From Stenotrophomonas maltophilia (GTDB lineage: Bacteria; Pseudomonadota; Gammaproteobacteria; Xanthomonadales; Xanthomonadaceae), in assembly GCA_002435595.1 (NCBI GenBank), contig DJBL01000147.1:9152-73151 (forward strand): a DNA stretch of 64,000 nucleotides, given 5' to 3'. Position numbers and translations under genes: made by a program. This document shows positions 1-9,932 of the stretch, piece after piece. Position 1 is the stretch's first letter, and each line of letters begins with the position of its first letter. The notes below the pieces were generated by a model. It saw only the letters and a list, made by a program, of their open reading frames with translations. It was not told the origin of the DNA and ran no database searches.

Positions 1-175
1 TGCTGCAGCACTGGCTCACGAAGTCGTGCAGGGCCGCGTCGCTGTCCGGCACGTGGCCGGTATCCAGGATGGCCTGCGCGGTGTCGGTGAGGAACCGCTC
101 GCGGAAGGCATCGTCGGTGGACAGCAGCTCGACAAGGCGTTTGGCGGAGGCAGCTTCAAGCTTCAGGGTGGGCAT
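1..175 (-). CDS. NHLP-related RiPP precursor peptide, leader part (runs off the left edge)
   Basis: Only the first 58 codons are in the window. The translation begins MPTLKLEAASAKRLVELLST and reaches two adjacent cysteines (FVSQCCS) at the edge. It is a short acidic helix-type leader with a repeated hydrophobic pattern (RLVELL, FRERFL), like the Nif11/nitrile-hydratase-derived leaders of ribosomally made modified peptides. From memory, Xanthomonadaceae carry a family of NHLP-related putative modified peptides that occurs beside a SagB-like dehydrogenase; exactly such a gene lies divergently 142 bp away. The core peptide and the other maturation or export genes must lie to the left. The ATG at 173-175 is the only good start; a weak AGAGAG precedes it. 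The RiPP role is inferred from the leader type and the neighbour. Confidence 0.7.
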   Translation of the reverse strand, partial: MPTLKLEAASAKRLVELLSTDDAFRERFLTDTAQAILDTGHVPDSDAALHDFVSQCCS

Positions 176-317
176 GGCAGGACTCTCTGTGGATGGACGC
201 AATGAGCTGGTGTCGGCCGGGGTGCAGGGTTCTTGAGGGCGCGGGCAACACGGGAGTCAAGTTGTCGGCGTCCGGAACGATATCCTTTCTTGTGCCCATA
301 AACGCGGTGGAGGGGTT

Positions 318-1487
318 GTGCGCCTGAGGCGATGTGCGATGGTGCTGCTGGAGCCGCGGGAAACGGTGGCGTTCCAGTTCGAAGCGCTGCTGGACGGTGG
401 CGACGGCCGCGTGCGCGCGCTGGGCTGGGTGGCCCTGGCCCCGCACCTGGAGCAGCCCGTGGCGCTGTCCGCGCAGGCCCAGGCCTGGCTCGGCACGCTC
501 AGCCCGAGTGCCTGGACCGAGCTGGCCGCCGACGCCGCCGAGATGCCGATGGCCCAGGAGCTGCTGGCGGCCGGCCTGTTGATCGCCGAGGACGGGCACG
601 GCGTGGCGGCCGCGCGCGATGCGCGCCTGCGCGGGGTGCACTGGCATCCGCTGGCCGCCGTGATGCATGCGTTCTCGCGCTGGGACGGCGTGGATGCGGT
701 GTACAACATGCAGGCCTCGGAAACCGAGACCGCCGAGCAGATGCGCCAGACCCTGGGCGAGCCACCGCGCGAAGCACCGCCGCTGGCCGGCGCCGGCCCG
801 CGCCTGGCGCTGCCGGAAGTGGACGGCAACGCGTTCGACGAGCTGCTCGCGCGCCGCGTCACCTGCCGCAACTTCGATCCCGACCGGCCCGTGCCGCTGA
901 CGGTGTTCGCCCAGCTGCTGCAACGCACCTTCGGCAGCCGCTGCCGTTTCCAGGTCGGGCAGGACCTGGTGTTCCTCAAGAAGAGCGTGCCCTCCGGCGG
1001 TGGCCTGCATCCAATCGAGGCCTACCTGGTGGTACAGAACGTCGCCGGGCTCGCGCCCGGGCTGTACCACTATCGCGGCGACTCCCATGAGCTGGAGCGC
1101 GTGGCCACCGAGGTCACGGTGGATCGCGCGTTCGTCATGGAGATGGTGGGCCAGCAGCACTGGTTCGCCGACGCCCACGTCCTGGTGGTGCTGGCCCCGC
1201 GCTTCGAGCGCACGTTCTGGAAGTATCGCCAGCATGCCAAGAGCTATCGCGTGGTGGCGATGGAGGCGGGGCACCTGTCGCAGACGCTCTACCTGGCCGC
1301 CACCGATGCCGGCTTGGGGGCGTTCATCACCGGTGCCATCAATGAAAAGCACATCGAGCGCGCGTTGCAGCTCGATACCATCGCCGAGGGTGTGCTGGCG
1401 GTCTGCGGCTTTGGCTGGCGCGCTGCGCAGATGACCACGACCGAGCTGGATCCGGCCGGGGTGATCTGGCACCCGGCGGCGGAGTAA
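318..1487 (+). CDS. SagB-like putative peptide maturation dehydrogenase
   Basis: A 389-residue protein with a nitroreductase/SagB-type FMN domain in its C-terminal half. Visible motifs are ARRVTCRNFD (178-187, the phosphate-binding arginines), PSGGGLHPIEAYLVVQ (225-240) and VAMEAGHLSQTLYLAATDAG (313-332). The first 170 residues are a family-specific N-terminal region. SagB-type flavoenzymes oxidise azolines to azoles in thiazole/oxazole-modified peptides; this branch is known beside NHLP-related precursors in Xanthomonadaceae, although its chemistry is not established to my knowledge. The GTG start at 318 follows a GGTGGAGGGG purine stretch; an ATG at 339 is the alternative. It is transcribed away from the precursor gene at the left edge. 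No cyclodehydratase gene is visible here. The family call is fairly sure, the substrate is inferred. Confidence 0.82.
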   Translation: MRLRRCAMVLLEPRETVAFQFEALLDGGDGRVRALGWVALAPHLEQPVALSAQAQAWLGTLSPSAWTELAADAAEMPMAQELLAAGLLIAEDGHGVAAARDARLRGVHWHPLAAVMHAFSRWDGVDAVYNMQASETETAEQMRQTLGEPPREAPPLAGAGPRLALPEVDGNAFDELLARRVTCRNFDPDRPVPLTVFAQLLQRTFGSRCRFQVGQDLVFLKKSVPSGGGLHPIEAYLVVQNVAGLAPGLYHYRGDSHELERVATEVTVDRAFVMEMVGQQHWFADAHVLVVLAPRFERTFWKYRQHAKSYRVVAMEAGHLSQTLYLAATDAGLGAFITGAINEKHIERALQLDTIAEGVLAVCGFGWRAAQMTTTELDPAGVIWHPAAE

Positions 1488-1509
1488 CCGGCGCTGCGAC
1501 GGGAGCGGC

Positions 1510-3498
1510 TCAGGCCCCGTCCGCCTCGAAGTCCACCAGCACCGCGCCATCGCCCACCTGGTCGCCGGCCTTGACCCGGTACCCCTGCACCACGCCATCG
1601 GCCGGGGCCTGCAGGGTGTGCTCCATCTTCATCGCCTCCAGCACCAACAGCGGTGCGCCGCGCTTGACCGCGGTGCCCGGGGCCACCGAGGTGGCGACGA
1701 TGCGACCGGGCATTGGCGCGAGCAGGCTGCCGGCGTCGGCCACGCCCTGGTCCGCTTCGCTGACCGGATCGTGCAGCGTGAAACGCTGCGCGCCTTCGCT
1801 GCCGAACAGATACAGCGCATCGCCATCACGCACCACGCGGGCGCGGTGCAGCGCCTCGCCGCTCTGCACGCGCAGGGCGGCGCCGTCCAGGCCGCCGTGG
1901 GCGACCACGTGGATATCGCCGACGCTGACCGACCATGCCCCGTCCTGCTGCTGCACCGTCACCGGCTGCTGGGTGCCACGATGCTCCAGGGTCAGCGTGC
2001 GCGGTGCGCGCGCGCCGAGCCGCCAGCCGTCCTGCTGCTGCCATGGCGAGTGCGGGTCGCGCGCGTCGATGCGGGCCGCACCCTGGCTGCCGATGGCGGC
2101 AATGGCGGCCATCGCCCACAGGGCAGGAGCGCTGTCGTCTGCGTTCGGCGCGAGCGCGGCCTGCTCGCGCTCGATCAGCGCGGTATCCAGGTTGGCAGTG
2201 GCGAACGAATCGGTCATCACCAGCCGGCGCAGGAACGCGGCATTGGTGGTCACCCCCACCACTTCGCACTCGGCCAGTGCCTGCTGCATGCGGCGCAGCG
2301 CGGCATCGCGGTCCACGTCCCAGACGATCAGCTTGGCGATCATCGGGTCGTAGAACGGGGTGATCGCATCGCCTTGCTCGACGCCGGCGTCCACGCGGAC
2401 ATGCTCGCTGCCCGACGGCAGGCGCAGGTGATGCAGGGTGCCGGTGGACGGCAGGAAGCCACGGTCGGCGTCTTCGGCATACAGGCGCGCTTCCAGCGCA
2501 TGGCCGCGGATCTGCAACTGGTCCTGCTGCAGGGGCAGCGGTTGCCCGCTGGCCACGCGCAGCTGCCATTCCACCAGGTCGGTGCCGGTGATGCACTCGG
2601 TGACCGGGTGTTCAACCTGCAGGCGGGTGTTCATTTCCATGAAGAAGAAATCGCCGTTCGGCGCGGCGATGAACTCCACCGTGCCGGCGCCGACGTAGTT
2701 GACCGCGCGCGCGGCATCCACCGCGGCCTTGCCCATCGCCGCGCGCCGCTCGGCGGTCATGCCGGGGGCGGGGGCTTCTTCCAGCACCTTCTGGTGACGG
2801 CGCTGCACCGAGCAGTCGCGCTCGAACAGGTAGACCACGTTGCCGTGACTGTCGCCGAACACCTGGATCTCGATATGGCGCGGGCGCTCGACATACTTCT
2901 CCACCAGCACATGCGCAGTGCCGAACGCCGACTGCGCCTCGCGCTGGCAGCTGGCCAGTGCGTCGATGAAGTCCGCGCTGGCATCCACCCGGCGCATGCC
3001 CTTGCCACCGCCACCGGCGCTGGCCTTGATCAGGACCGGGTAGCCGATCGCATCGGCCTGGGCACGCAGGAACTGCGGCGCCTGGTCCTGGCCGTGGTAG
3101 CCCGGCGTGAGGGGCACGCCGGCCTGCTGCATCAGCGCCTTGGCCGCGCTCTTGTCGCCCATCGCGCGGATCGCATCGGCCGAGGGGCCGATGAAGACGA
3201 TGCCGGCCTCGGCACAGGCCTGGGCGAAGCCGGCGTTCTCGGACAGGAAGCCGTAGCCGGGGTGGATCGCCTGCGCGCCGGTGCGGCGTGCGGCCTCCAG
3301 GATGGCATCCCCGCGCAGGTAGCTCTCGCGTGCCGGCGCCGGGCCGATCGCGATGGCCTCATCGGCCAGGCGCACGTGGCGCGCGTTGCGGTCGGCATCG
3401 GAGTACACCGCCACGGTGGCGATGCCCAGGCGCTGGCAGGTAGCGATGACACGGCAGGCAATTTCGCCGCGGTTGGCGATCAGGATCTTGGTGAACAT
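1510..3498 (-). CDS. liuD: Methylcrotonyl-CoA carboxylase, biotin-carrying alpha subunit
   Basis: A 662-residue protein with biotin carboxylase N-domain, ATP-grasp (GGGGKGMR at 162-169, ERDCSVQRRHQK at 226-237, EMNTRLQVEHPVTE at 288-301), biotin carboxylase C-domain and a C-terminal biotinyl domain. The biotin lysine is K624 in EAMKMEH, 38 residues from the end. With LiuB it carboxylates 3-methylcrotonyl-CoA in leucine breakdown. The ATG at 3498 gives the canonical start MFTKILIANRGEIACRV; an upstream in-frame extension to 3579 looks non-coding. It is the last gene of a liuA-liuB-liuD run, 64 bp after liuB. Acetyl-CoA or geranyl-CoA carboxylase alpha subunits look similar, but the neighbouring isovaleryl-CoA dehydrogenase favours the leucine pathway. 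Confidence 0.92.
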   Translation of the reverse strand: MFTKILIANRGEIACRVIATCQRLGIATVAVYSDADRNARHVRLADEAIAIGPAPARESYLRGDAILEAARRTGAQAIHPGYGFLSENAGFAQACAEAGIVFIGPSADAIRAMGDKSAAKALMQQAGVPLTPGYHGQDQAPQFLRAQADAIGYPVLIKASAGGGGKGMRRVDASADFIDALASCQREAQSAFGTAHVLVEKYVERPRHIEIQVFGDSHGNVVYLFERDCSVQRRHQKVLEEAPAPGMTAERRAAMGKAAVDAARAVNYVGAGTVEFIAAPNGDFFFMEMNTRLQVEHPVTECITGTDLVEWQLRVASGQPLPLQQDQLQIRGHALEARLYAEDADRGFLPSTGTLHHLRLPSGSEHVRVDAGVEQGDAITPFYDPMIAKLIVWDVDRDAALRRMQQALAECEVVGVTTNAAFLRRLVMTDSFATANLDTALIEREQAALAPNADDSAPALWAMAAIAAIGSQGAARIDARDPHSPWQQQDGWRLGARAPRTLTLEHRGTQQPVTVQQQDGAWSVSVGDIHVVAHGGLDGAALRVQSGEALHRARVVRDGDALYLFGSEGAQRFTLHDPVSEADQGVADAGSLLAPMPGRIVATSVAPGTAVKRGAPLLVLEAMKMEHTLQAPADGVVQGYRVKAGDQVGDGAVLVDFEADGA

Positions 3499-3562
3499 GG
3501 AGGTCTCGTTGCGCGGGCCAATGGCGGAGCAGGGGGCGGCACCTGGCGGTGCCGCGCGTGCC

Positions 3563-5173
3563 TTACATGCGGAACACACCGAACTCGGTCTTCCTGGCCG
3601 GCGCGTTGAGGCTGGCCGACAAGGCCAGGCCCAGCACGCGGCGCGTATCGGCCGGATCGATCACGCCGTCGTCCCACAACCGCGCGCTGGCGTAATAAGG
3701 ATGGCCCTGCTGCTCGAACTGGTCGCGGATCGGTGTTTTGAAGCCGTCTTGTTCCTCGGCCGACCACTGCCCCCCCTTGGCCTCGATGCCATCGCGCTTG
3801 ACCGTGGCCAGCACGCTGGCGGCCTGTTCGCCGCCCATCACCCCGATCCGCGCGTTCGGCCACATCCACAGGAAGTTGGGCGAATAGGCGCGGCCGCACA
3901 TGCCGTAATTGCCGGCGCCGAAGGAGCCACCGATCACCACGGTGAACTTGGGCACCTTGGCGCAGGCCACGGCCATCACCAGCTTGGCCCCGTCCTTGGC
4001 GATGCCGCCGTGCTCGTATTTGCGCCCGACCATGAAGCCGGTGATGTTCTGCAGGAACACCAGCGGGATGCCGCGCTGGGTGCACAGTTCGATGAAGTGC
4101 GCGCCCTTCAGCGCGGACTCGGAGAACAGGATGCCGTTGTTGGCGATGATGCCCACCGGGTAACCGTGCAGGTGGGCGAAACCGGTGACCAGGGTGGCGC
4201 CGTAGCGCGGCTTGAATTCGTCCAAGCGCGAGTCGTCGACGATGCGCATGATCACTTCGCGCACGTCGTATGGCTTGCGGGTGTCGGCGGGGATCACCCC
4301 ATACAGCTCATCGGCCGGATAGCGCGGTTCGACCGGCGCCTGTACGGCCAGGGCCGGCTCGGGCTTGCGCCAGTTGAGCTGGGCGATGATCGCGCGGACC
4401 CGCGCCAGCGCCTGCAGGTCGTTGTCGGCCATATGGTCGGCCACGCCGGAGATGCGCGTGTGCACATCGGCACCGCCCAGTTCCTCGGCCGTGACCACTT
4501 CGCCGGTGGCCGCCTTCACCAGCGGCGGACCGCCGAGGAAGATGGTGCCCTGTTCGCGCACGATGACCGTTTCATCGCTCATCGCCGGCACGTAGGCGCC
4601 CCCGGCGGTGCAGCTGCCCATCACGCAGGCGATCTGCGGAATGCCCTGCGCCGACAGGTTGGCCTGGTTGTAGAAGATCCGACCGAAATGATCGCGGTCC
4701 GGGAACACCTCGTCCTGCAGCGGCAGGAACGCACCGCCCGAATCGACCAGGTAGATGCACGGCAGCCGGTTCTGCTCGGCCACTTCCTGCGCGCGCAGGT
4801 GCTTCTTGACCGTCATCGGGTAGTAGGTGCCGCCCTTGACCGTGGCGTCGTTGGCCACGATCACGCATTCCACGCCCGACACCCGGCCGATGCCGGCCAC
4901 CACGCCGGCGCTGGGGATCGGATCGCCGTACATGCCGTGCGCGGCCAGCGGGGCGATTTCCAGGAAGGCACTGCCCGGATCGAGCAGGGCATCGATGCGG
5001 TCGCGCACCAGCAGTTTGCCGCGCGCGGTGTGCTTGGCGCGGGCGGCCTCGCTGCCGCCCAGCGCGGTCTGGGCCAAGGTGCTGCGCAGGTCATCGACCA
5101 CCGCCAGCAAGGCAGCGCGGTTGGCTTGGAAAAGATCGCTGCCCGGTTGCAGCTGGGTGCTCAATACGGTCAT
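3563..5173 (-). CDS. liuB: Methylcrotonyl-CoA carboxylase, carboxyltransferase beta subunit
   Basis: A 536-residue acyl-CoA carboxyltransferase with the two crotonase-like halves of the family. The N-terminal half has the acyl-CoA pocket around [20 protein letters not shown] and [16 protein letters not shown]. The C-terminal half has [40 protein letters not shown] and [16 protein letters not shown]. It transfers the carboxyl group from biotin on LiuD to 3-methylcrotonyl-CoA. The length matches LiuB/MccB. It starts 10 bp after liuA and is followed by liuD, so the three genes are probably co-transcribed. 3-methylglutaconyl-CoA hydratase (liuC) and HMG-CoA lyase (liuE), often in the same operon, are not in this window. 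Confidence 0.93.
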   Translation of the reverse strand: MTVLSTQLQPGSDLFQANRAALLAVVDDLRSTLAQTALGGSEAARAKHTARGKLLVRDRIDALLDPGSAFLEIAPLAAHGMYGDPIPSAGVVAGIGRVSGVECVIVANDATVKGGTYYPMTVKKHLRAQEVAEQNRLPCIYLVDSGGAFLPLQDEVFPDRDHFGRIFYNQANLSAQGIPQIACVMGSCTAGGAYVPAMSDETVIVREQGTIFLGGPPLVKAATGEVVTAEELGGADVHTRISGVADHMADNDLQALARVRAIIAQLNWRKPEPALAVQAPVEPRYPADELYGVIPADTRKPYDVREVIMRIVDDSRLDEFKPRYGATLVTGFAHLHGYPVGIIANNGILFSESALKGAHFIELCTQRGIPLVFLQNITGFMVGRKYEHGGIAKDGAKLVMAVACAKVPKFTVVIGGSFGAGNYGMCGRAYSPNFLWMWPNARIGVMGGEQAASVLATVKRDGIEAKGGQWSAEEQDGFKTPIRDQFEQQGHPYYASARLWDDGVIDPADTRRVLGLALSASLNAPARKTEFGVFRM

Positions 5174-5183
5174 GGCAGGGCCC

Positions 5184-6347
5184 TTACTTGGTGCGCTCGA
5201 ACAATTCGCGGCCGATCAGCATGCGGCGGATCTCCGAGGTGCCCGCGCCGATTTCATACAGCTTGGCATCGCGCCACAGGCGCCCGGTCGGGTATTCGTT
5301 GATGTAGCCGTTGCCGCCCAGCACCTGGATCGCCTGGCCGGTCAGCCAGGTGGCCTTCTCGGCCGAGTACAGGATCGCACCGGCCGCGTCCTGGCGGGTG
5401 GTACGGCCGTGGTCGCAGGCGCGCGCCACCGCATACACATACGCGCGGCAGGCGTTGAGGCCCACGTACATGTCGGCCAGCTTGGCCTGCATCAGCTGGA
5501 AGGTGCCGATGGCCTGGCCGAACTGCTTGCGCTCGTGCACGTAGGGCATCACCACGTCCATGGCCGCGGCCATCAGCCCCAACGGGCCGCCGGACAGCAC
5601 CACGCGCTCGAAATCCAGCCCGGACATCAGCACGTTGACGCCGCCGCCGACCGCGCCCAGCACGTTCCCGGCCGGCACTTCGCAGTCCTCGAACACCAGC
5701 TCGCAGGTGTTGGAGCCGCGCATGCCCAGCTTGTCCAGCTTCTGCGCGGTGGAGAACCCCTTCATGCCCTTTTCCACCAGGAAGGCGGTGATGCCCTTGG
5801 CACCGGCCTCGAGGTCGGTCTTGGCGTAGACCACCAGCACGTCCGCATCCGGGCCGTTGGTGATCCACATCTTGTTGCCGTTGAGCACGTAGTGGTCGCC
5901 GCGCTTGTCCGCGCGCAGTTTCATCGAGACCACGTCCGAGCCGGCGCCGGGTTCACTCATCGCCAGCGCGCCGACCTTCTCGCCGCTGCACAGCCCGGGC
6001 AGGAAGCGCTGCTTCTGGTCTTCGGTGCCGTTCTTGCGCAGCTGGTTCACGCACAGGTTCGAGTGCGCGCCGTAGGACAGGCCGATGCCGCCGGAGGCAC
6101 GCGAGATTTCTTCCATCGCCACCACGTGCGCCAGGTAGCCCATGCCGCTGCCGCCGTATTCTTCCTCCACGGTCAGGCCGAGCAGGCCCTGCTCGCCGAG
6201 CTGGCGCCACAGCGCATGCGGGAACAGGTTCTCTTCATCGGCCTGGGCGGCCAGCGGGGCGATCTGCGCGGAGGCAAAATGGGCCACGCTCTCGCGCAGC
6301 AGGTCGATCTCGTCGCCGAGATGGAAGTTCATGGTGGGCACGTGCAT
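5184..6347 (-). CDS. liuA: Isovaleryl-CoA dehydrogenase
   Basis: A 387-residue flavin acyl-CoA dehydrogenase that oxidises isovaleryl-CoA to 3-methylcrotonyl-CoA, the first committed step after leucine transamination and decarboxylation. Family blocks seen: [53 protein letters not shown] and the C-terminal [21 protein letters not shown]. The segment [15 protein letters not shown] corresponds to the region of isovaleryl-CoA dehydrogenases that carries their displaced catalytic glutamate, separating it from short- and medium-chain enzymes. Start at 6347 ([15 protein letters not shown]); an internal ATG five codons later is possible. It is the first gene of the operon and diverges from a TetR regulator 140 bp away. 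Confidence 0.93.
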   Translation of the reverse strand: MHVPTMNFHLGDEIDLLRESVAHFASAQIAPLAAQADEENLFPHALWRQLGEQGLLGLTVEEEYGGSGMGYLAHVVAMEEISRASGGIGLSYGAHSNLCVNQLRKNGTEDQKQRFLPGLCSGEKVGALAMSEPGAGSDVVSMKLRADKRGDHYVLNGNKMWITNGPDADVLVVYAKTDLEAGAKGITAFLVEKGMKGFSTAQKLDKLGMRGSNTCELVFEDCEVPAGNVLGAVGGGVNVLMSGLDFERVVLSGGPLGLMAAAMDVVMPYVHERKQFGQAIGTFQLMQAKLADMYVGLNACRAYVYAVARACDHGRTTRQDAAGAILYSAEKATWLTGQAIQVLGGNGYINEYPTGRLWRDAKLYEIGAGTSEIRRMLIGRELFERTK

Positions 6348-6460
6348 GGGGCGACTCCGCGGCAGCAGGATGGGACGCGCCGGTTGGGGTGGACGGACAC
6401 AGCCGTCCCGCGGGCGATTTGGCCCAGCGTAGCGGGGTTGGTGTAAGAAGTGAACACAAA

Positions 6461-6473
6461 TTCAAAAATTGAA
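6461..6473. promoter_or_regulatory. Candidate TetR operator between liuA and its regulator
   Basis: A perfect inverted repeat TTCAA-AAA-TTGAA lies in an unusually AT-rich stretch (6440-6487) of the divergent intergenic region. It is 14 bp upstream of the TetR gene start and about 115 bp upstream of liuA. The hexamer TGAACA also occurs twice, at 6451 and 6470. Position and symmetry fit a TetR dimer site controlling both directions. The role is inferred only. Confidence 0.4.
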
Positions 6474-6487
6474 CATAGAATCAACAA

Positions 6488-7093
6488 ATGGCCTACAAAC
6501 GCTCCGCACTGATGGAAGAACGCCTCGCCGGGGCCCGTGAACGGATCCTGCTGGCGACCCGTGCGCTGGTTGCCGCCGGCGGCTACCGCAACGCCCCGGT
6601 GACTGCCGTGGCCGCCGAGGCCGGGGTCTCCACCGGGCTGATCTACCGGCACTTCCCGTCCAAGGCCGAGCTGTTCGTGGAGGTGCTCACCGCCGCGGTC
6701 GAGCACGAGCTGCGCATCTTCGAGGCGATCGCCGCCGAGCCGCTGCCGGCGCCCGAGCGCCTGCGCCGGGCGATCACCGCCTTCGTGCGGCGCGCGCTGG
6801 CCGGTCCCGGCCTGGCCTACGCCTTCATCGCCGAACCGGTCGACCCGGAGGTGGAGGCCGAGCGCATCCGCTGCCGCCGGCTGTTCGGCGAGGTGTTCCG
6901 GCGGATCGTCGCCGACGGCGTCCAGGCCGGTACCTTCCCCCCGCAGGACACCCACGTGGCGGCGGCCTGCATCGTCGGTGCCTTCACCGAGGCCCTGGTC
7001 GGCCCCACCGCGCCCAGCCGCGATGCGCACGGGGACGAAGGCGCGCTGGTCGAGTCGATCTGTGTTTTCTGCCTGCGGGCCGCCGGCGCCTGA
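6488..7093 (+). CDS. TetR-family regulator, probable repressor of the leucine degradation genes
   Basis: A 201-residue protein. The N-terminal DNA-binding domain includes ERILLATRALVAAGGYRN and the helix-turn-helix VTAVAAEAGVSTGLIYRHFP (about residues 39-58), typical of TetR. The C-terminal ligand domain is variable and gives no ligand by eye. It diverges from liuA with a palindromic AT-rich region between them, the usual arrangement for a local repressor sensing an acyl-CoA intermediate. TetR-type regulators (LiuQ) of leucine/isovalerate genes are known in some proteobacteria, where a MerR-type LiuR is the common alternative. Assignment to the liu genes rests on position. Confidence 0.85.
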   Translation: MAYKRSALMEERLAGARERILLATRALVAAGGYRNAPVTAVAAEAGVSTGLIYRHFPSKAELFVEVLTAAVEHELRIFEAIAAEPLPAPERLRRAITAFVRRALAGPGLAYAFIAEPVDPEVEAERIRCRRLFGEVFRRIVADGVQAGTFPPQDTHVAAACIVGAFTEALVGPTAPSRDAHGDEGALVESICVFCLRAAGA

Positions 7094-7207
7094 GTACCGC
7101 CCATGCTGCATTGCGATAGAACGTGGCGGCTTGCAGAGCGCCGCTGACGCTGGTCATACTCGGGCGACAAGCCGTGGTCCAACGACTACCAGCCAGGGGT
7201 ATAGAGA

Positions 7208-7726
7208 GTGCGGAATTACGACCTCGAGTTCCTGAAACGCTTCTCCATGGTCATCGCGCTGCTGATGGCCATCACGCTCGGCCTGATCCTGTTCGCTGCC
7301 TACCTGCACACCAGCATTCCCCCTGAAATCTCGCCCCAGGCGGCCAAGCGCACCGAACAGCGCATCGCCCCGGCCGGCGCGGTCTATGCCGGCAGCACCG
7401 GCGCCGCCGCGCAGGCGGCGGCCAAGGCCGCGGCCCTGGCCAAGGCGGCCTCCCAGGTCGCCTATGGCGGCACCACCGACGGCAAGGTGATCTTCGACAA
7501 CCTGTGCACCGCCTGCCACACCAACGGGGTAGGCAATGCGCCCACCCTGGACCACGGTCATTGGGATGCGCGCATCGCCCAGGGCAAGGACACCCTCTAC
7601 AAGCACGCGGTGGAGGGCTATACCGGTCCGGACGGCGGCATCATGCCGCCCAAGGGCGGCAACCCCGCCCTGACCGAAGACCAGGTCCACGCCACCGTCG
7701 ACTGGATGCTCGCCAACCTCAAGTAG
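7208..7726 (+). CDS. Membrane-anchored cytochrome c5-like protein
   Basis: A 172-residue protein starting with GTG at 7208. Residues 12-32 form a single membrane segment (SMVIALLMAITLGLILFAAYL). Next comes an Ala-rich linker (about 60-85), then a class I cytochrome c domain with one haem-binding CTACH and a likely axial methionine in GGIMPPKGGNP. The terminal helix TVDWMLAN is typical of cytochrome c5. The haem domain would face the periplasm as an electron carrier for a terminal oxidase or reductase. The TAG stop codon overlaps the first bases (GTAG) of a SMAG-type repeat that begins at 7723. No partner oxidase gene is adjacent. Confidence 0.88.
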   Translation: MRNYDLEFLKRFSMVIALLMAITLGLILFAAYLHTSIPPEISPQAAKRTEQRIAPAGAVYAGSTGAAAQAAAKAAALAKAASQVAYGGTTDGKVIFDNLCTACHTNGVGNAPTLDHGHWDARIAQGKDTLYKHAVEGYTGPDGGIMPPKGGNPALTEDQVHATVDWMLANLK

Positions 7727-8365
7727 ATCCACGCCACGCGTGGATGCTTCTCCCTCCGGCACGCACAAGGCCCCACCCAACCCGCCAGCCGGTGCCCACC
7801 CGGAATGGGACCGACCCATCAGGCGTACCGCGCGGGGCGGCATCCCCGCGCTGCGCGCGTCATCCACGCATGGCGTGGATCTACGTGCCCGCTGACGTTC
7901 GCCGGTCATGCCATCCTCGTAGATCCACGCCATGCGTGGATGCTCTTCGCTCTGCCCGGCCCAGCCCCACCCAACCCGCCAGCCGATGCCCACCCCGGAA
8001 CCGGACCGACCCGTCAGGCGTACGGCGCGGGGCGGCATCCCCGCGCTGCGCGCGGCATCCACGCATGGCGTGGATCTACGTGCTCGCTGACGTTCGCCGG
8101 TCATGCCATGTGCTCGCTGACGTTCGCCGGTCATACCATGTGCTCGCTGACGTTCGCCGGTCATGCCATGTGCCCGCTGACGTTCGCCGGTCATGCCATC
8201 CCTCGTAGATCCACGCCATGCGTGGATGCTTTTCGCTCTGCCCGGCCCAGCCCCACCCAACCCGCCAGGCGATGCCCACCCCGGAATGGGACCGACCCGT
8301 CAGGCGTACGGCGCAGGGCGGCATCCCCGCGCTGCGCGCGGCATCCACGCATGGCGTGGATCTAC
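7723..8365. repeat. Array of three GTAG (SMAG-type) repeat dimers
   Basis: Three nearly identical units, 7723-7884, 7919-8079 and 8205-8365 (161-162 bp each). Each opens with GTAGATCCACGCCATGCGTGGATG and closes with its inverse, ending CTAC, so each is a head-to-head pair of palindromes around a shared ~110-bp centre. Units 1 and 2 are linked by about 30 bp, and units 2 and 3 by four copies of that same linker. The element fits the SMAG/REP family of Stenotrophomonas. The long reading frames here on both strands are artefacts of the repeat. It fills the gap between the cytochrome c and nuclease genes. Confidence 0.9.
8081..8200 (+). repeat. Four tandem copies of a 30-bp repeat
   Basis: Units begin at 8081, 8111, 8141 and 8171. 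Each reads TGCTCGCTGACGTTCGCCGG followed by TCATGCCATG, with single-base variants (TCATACCATG in the second, TGCCCGCTGA and a final C in the fourth). A single copy of the same sequence links the first two repeat dimers at 7886-7917. It looks like local slippage or unequal exchange of the linker and would be a variable-number locus. There are no unique spacers, so it is not a CRISPR. Confidence 0.92.
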
Positions 8366-8471
8366 GTGGCGTCGCCGTTGCATTGCTACCATCTGCGGCG
8401 GTCGCTGGCCGCGCCATCGCCGGTCATCATTTGTCTGCACGCTTGCCGCACTTTCCCGGAGTCGTTCCCTC

Positions 8472-9917
<1,446 letters not shown>

Positions 9918-9932
9918 TCGGAGCCCGCAGCG

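Noticed and set aside
156..1598. A 480-residue reading frame on the minus strand over the SagB-like gene
   Set aside because: High GC leaves antisense frames open; the translation is rich in H, R and Q with no domain, while the opposite strand encodes a clear nitroreductase-family protein.
1618..3609. A 663-residue plus-strand frame over liuD
   Set aside because: It is the mirror of a carboxylase gene with intact motifs; its own translation has no recognisable domain or ribosome site.
8081..8200. Possible CRISPR array from regularly spaced 30-bp repeats
   Set aside because: The units abut with no unique spacers, and no cas genes are in the window.
7154..8260. Long frames on both strands with repeated GMTGERQRAH or ADVRRSC peptides
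   Set aside because: They are translations of the GTAG repeats and the 30-bp linker repeats, not proteins.
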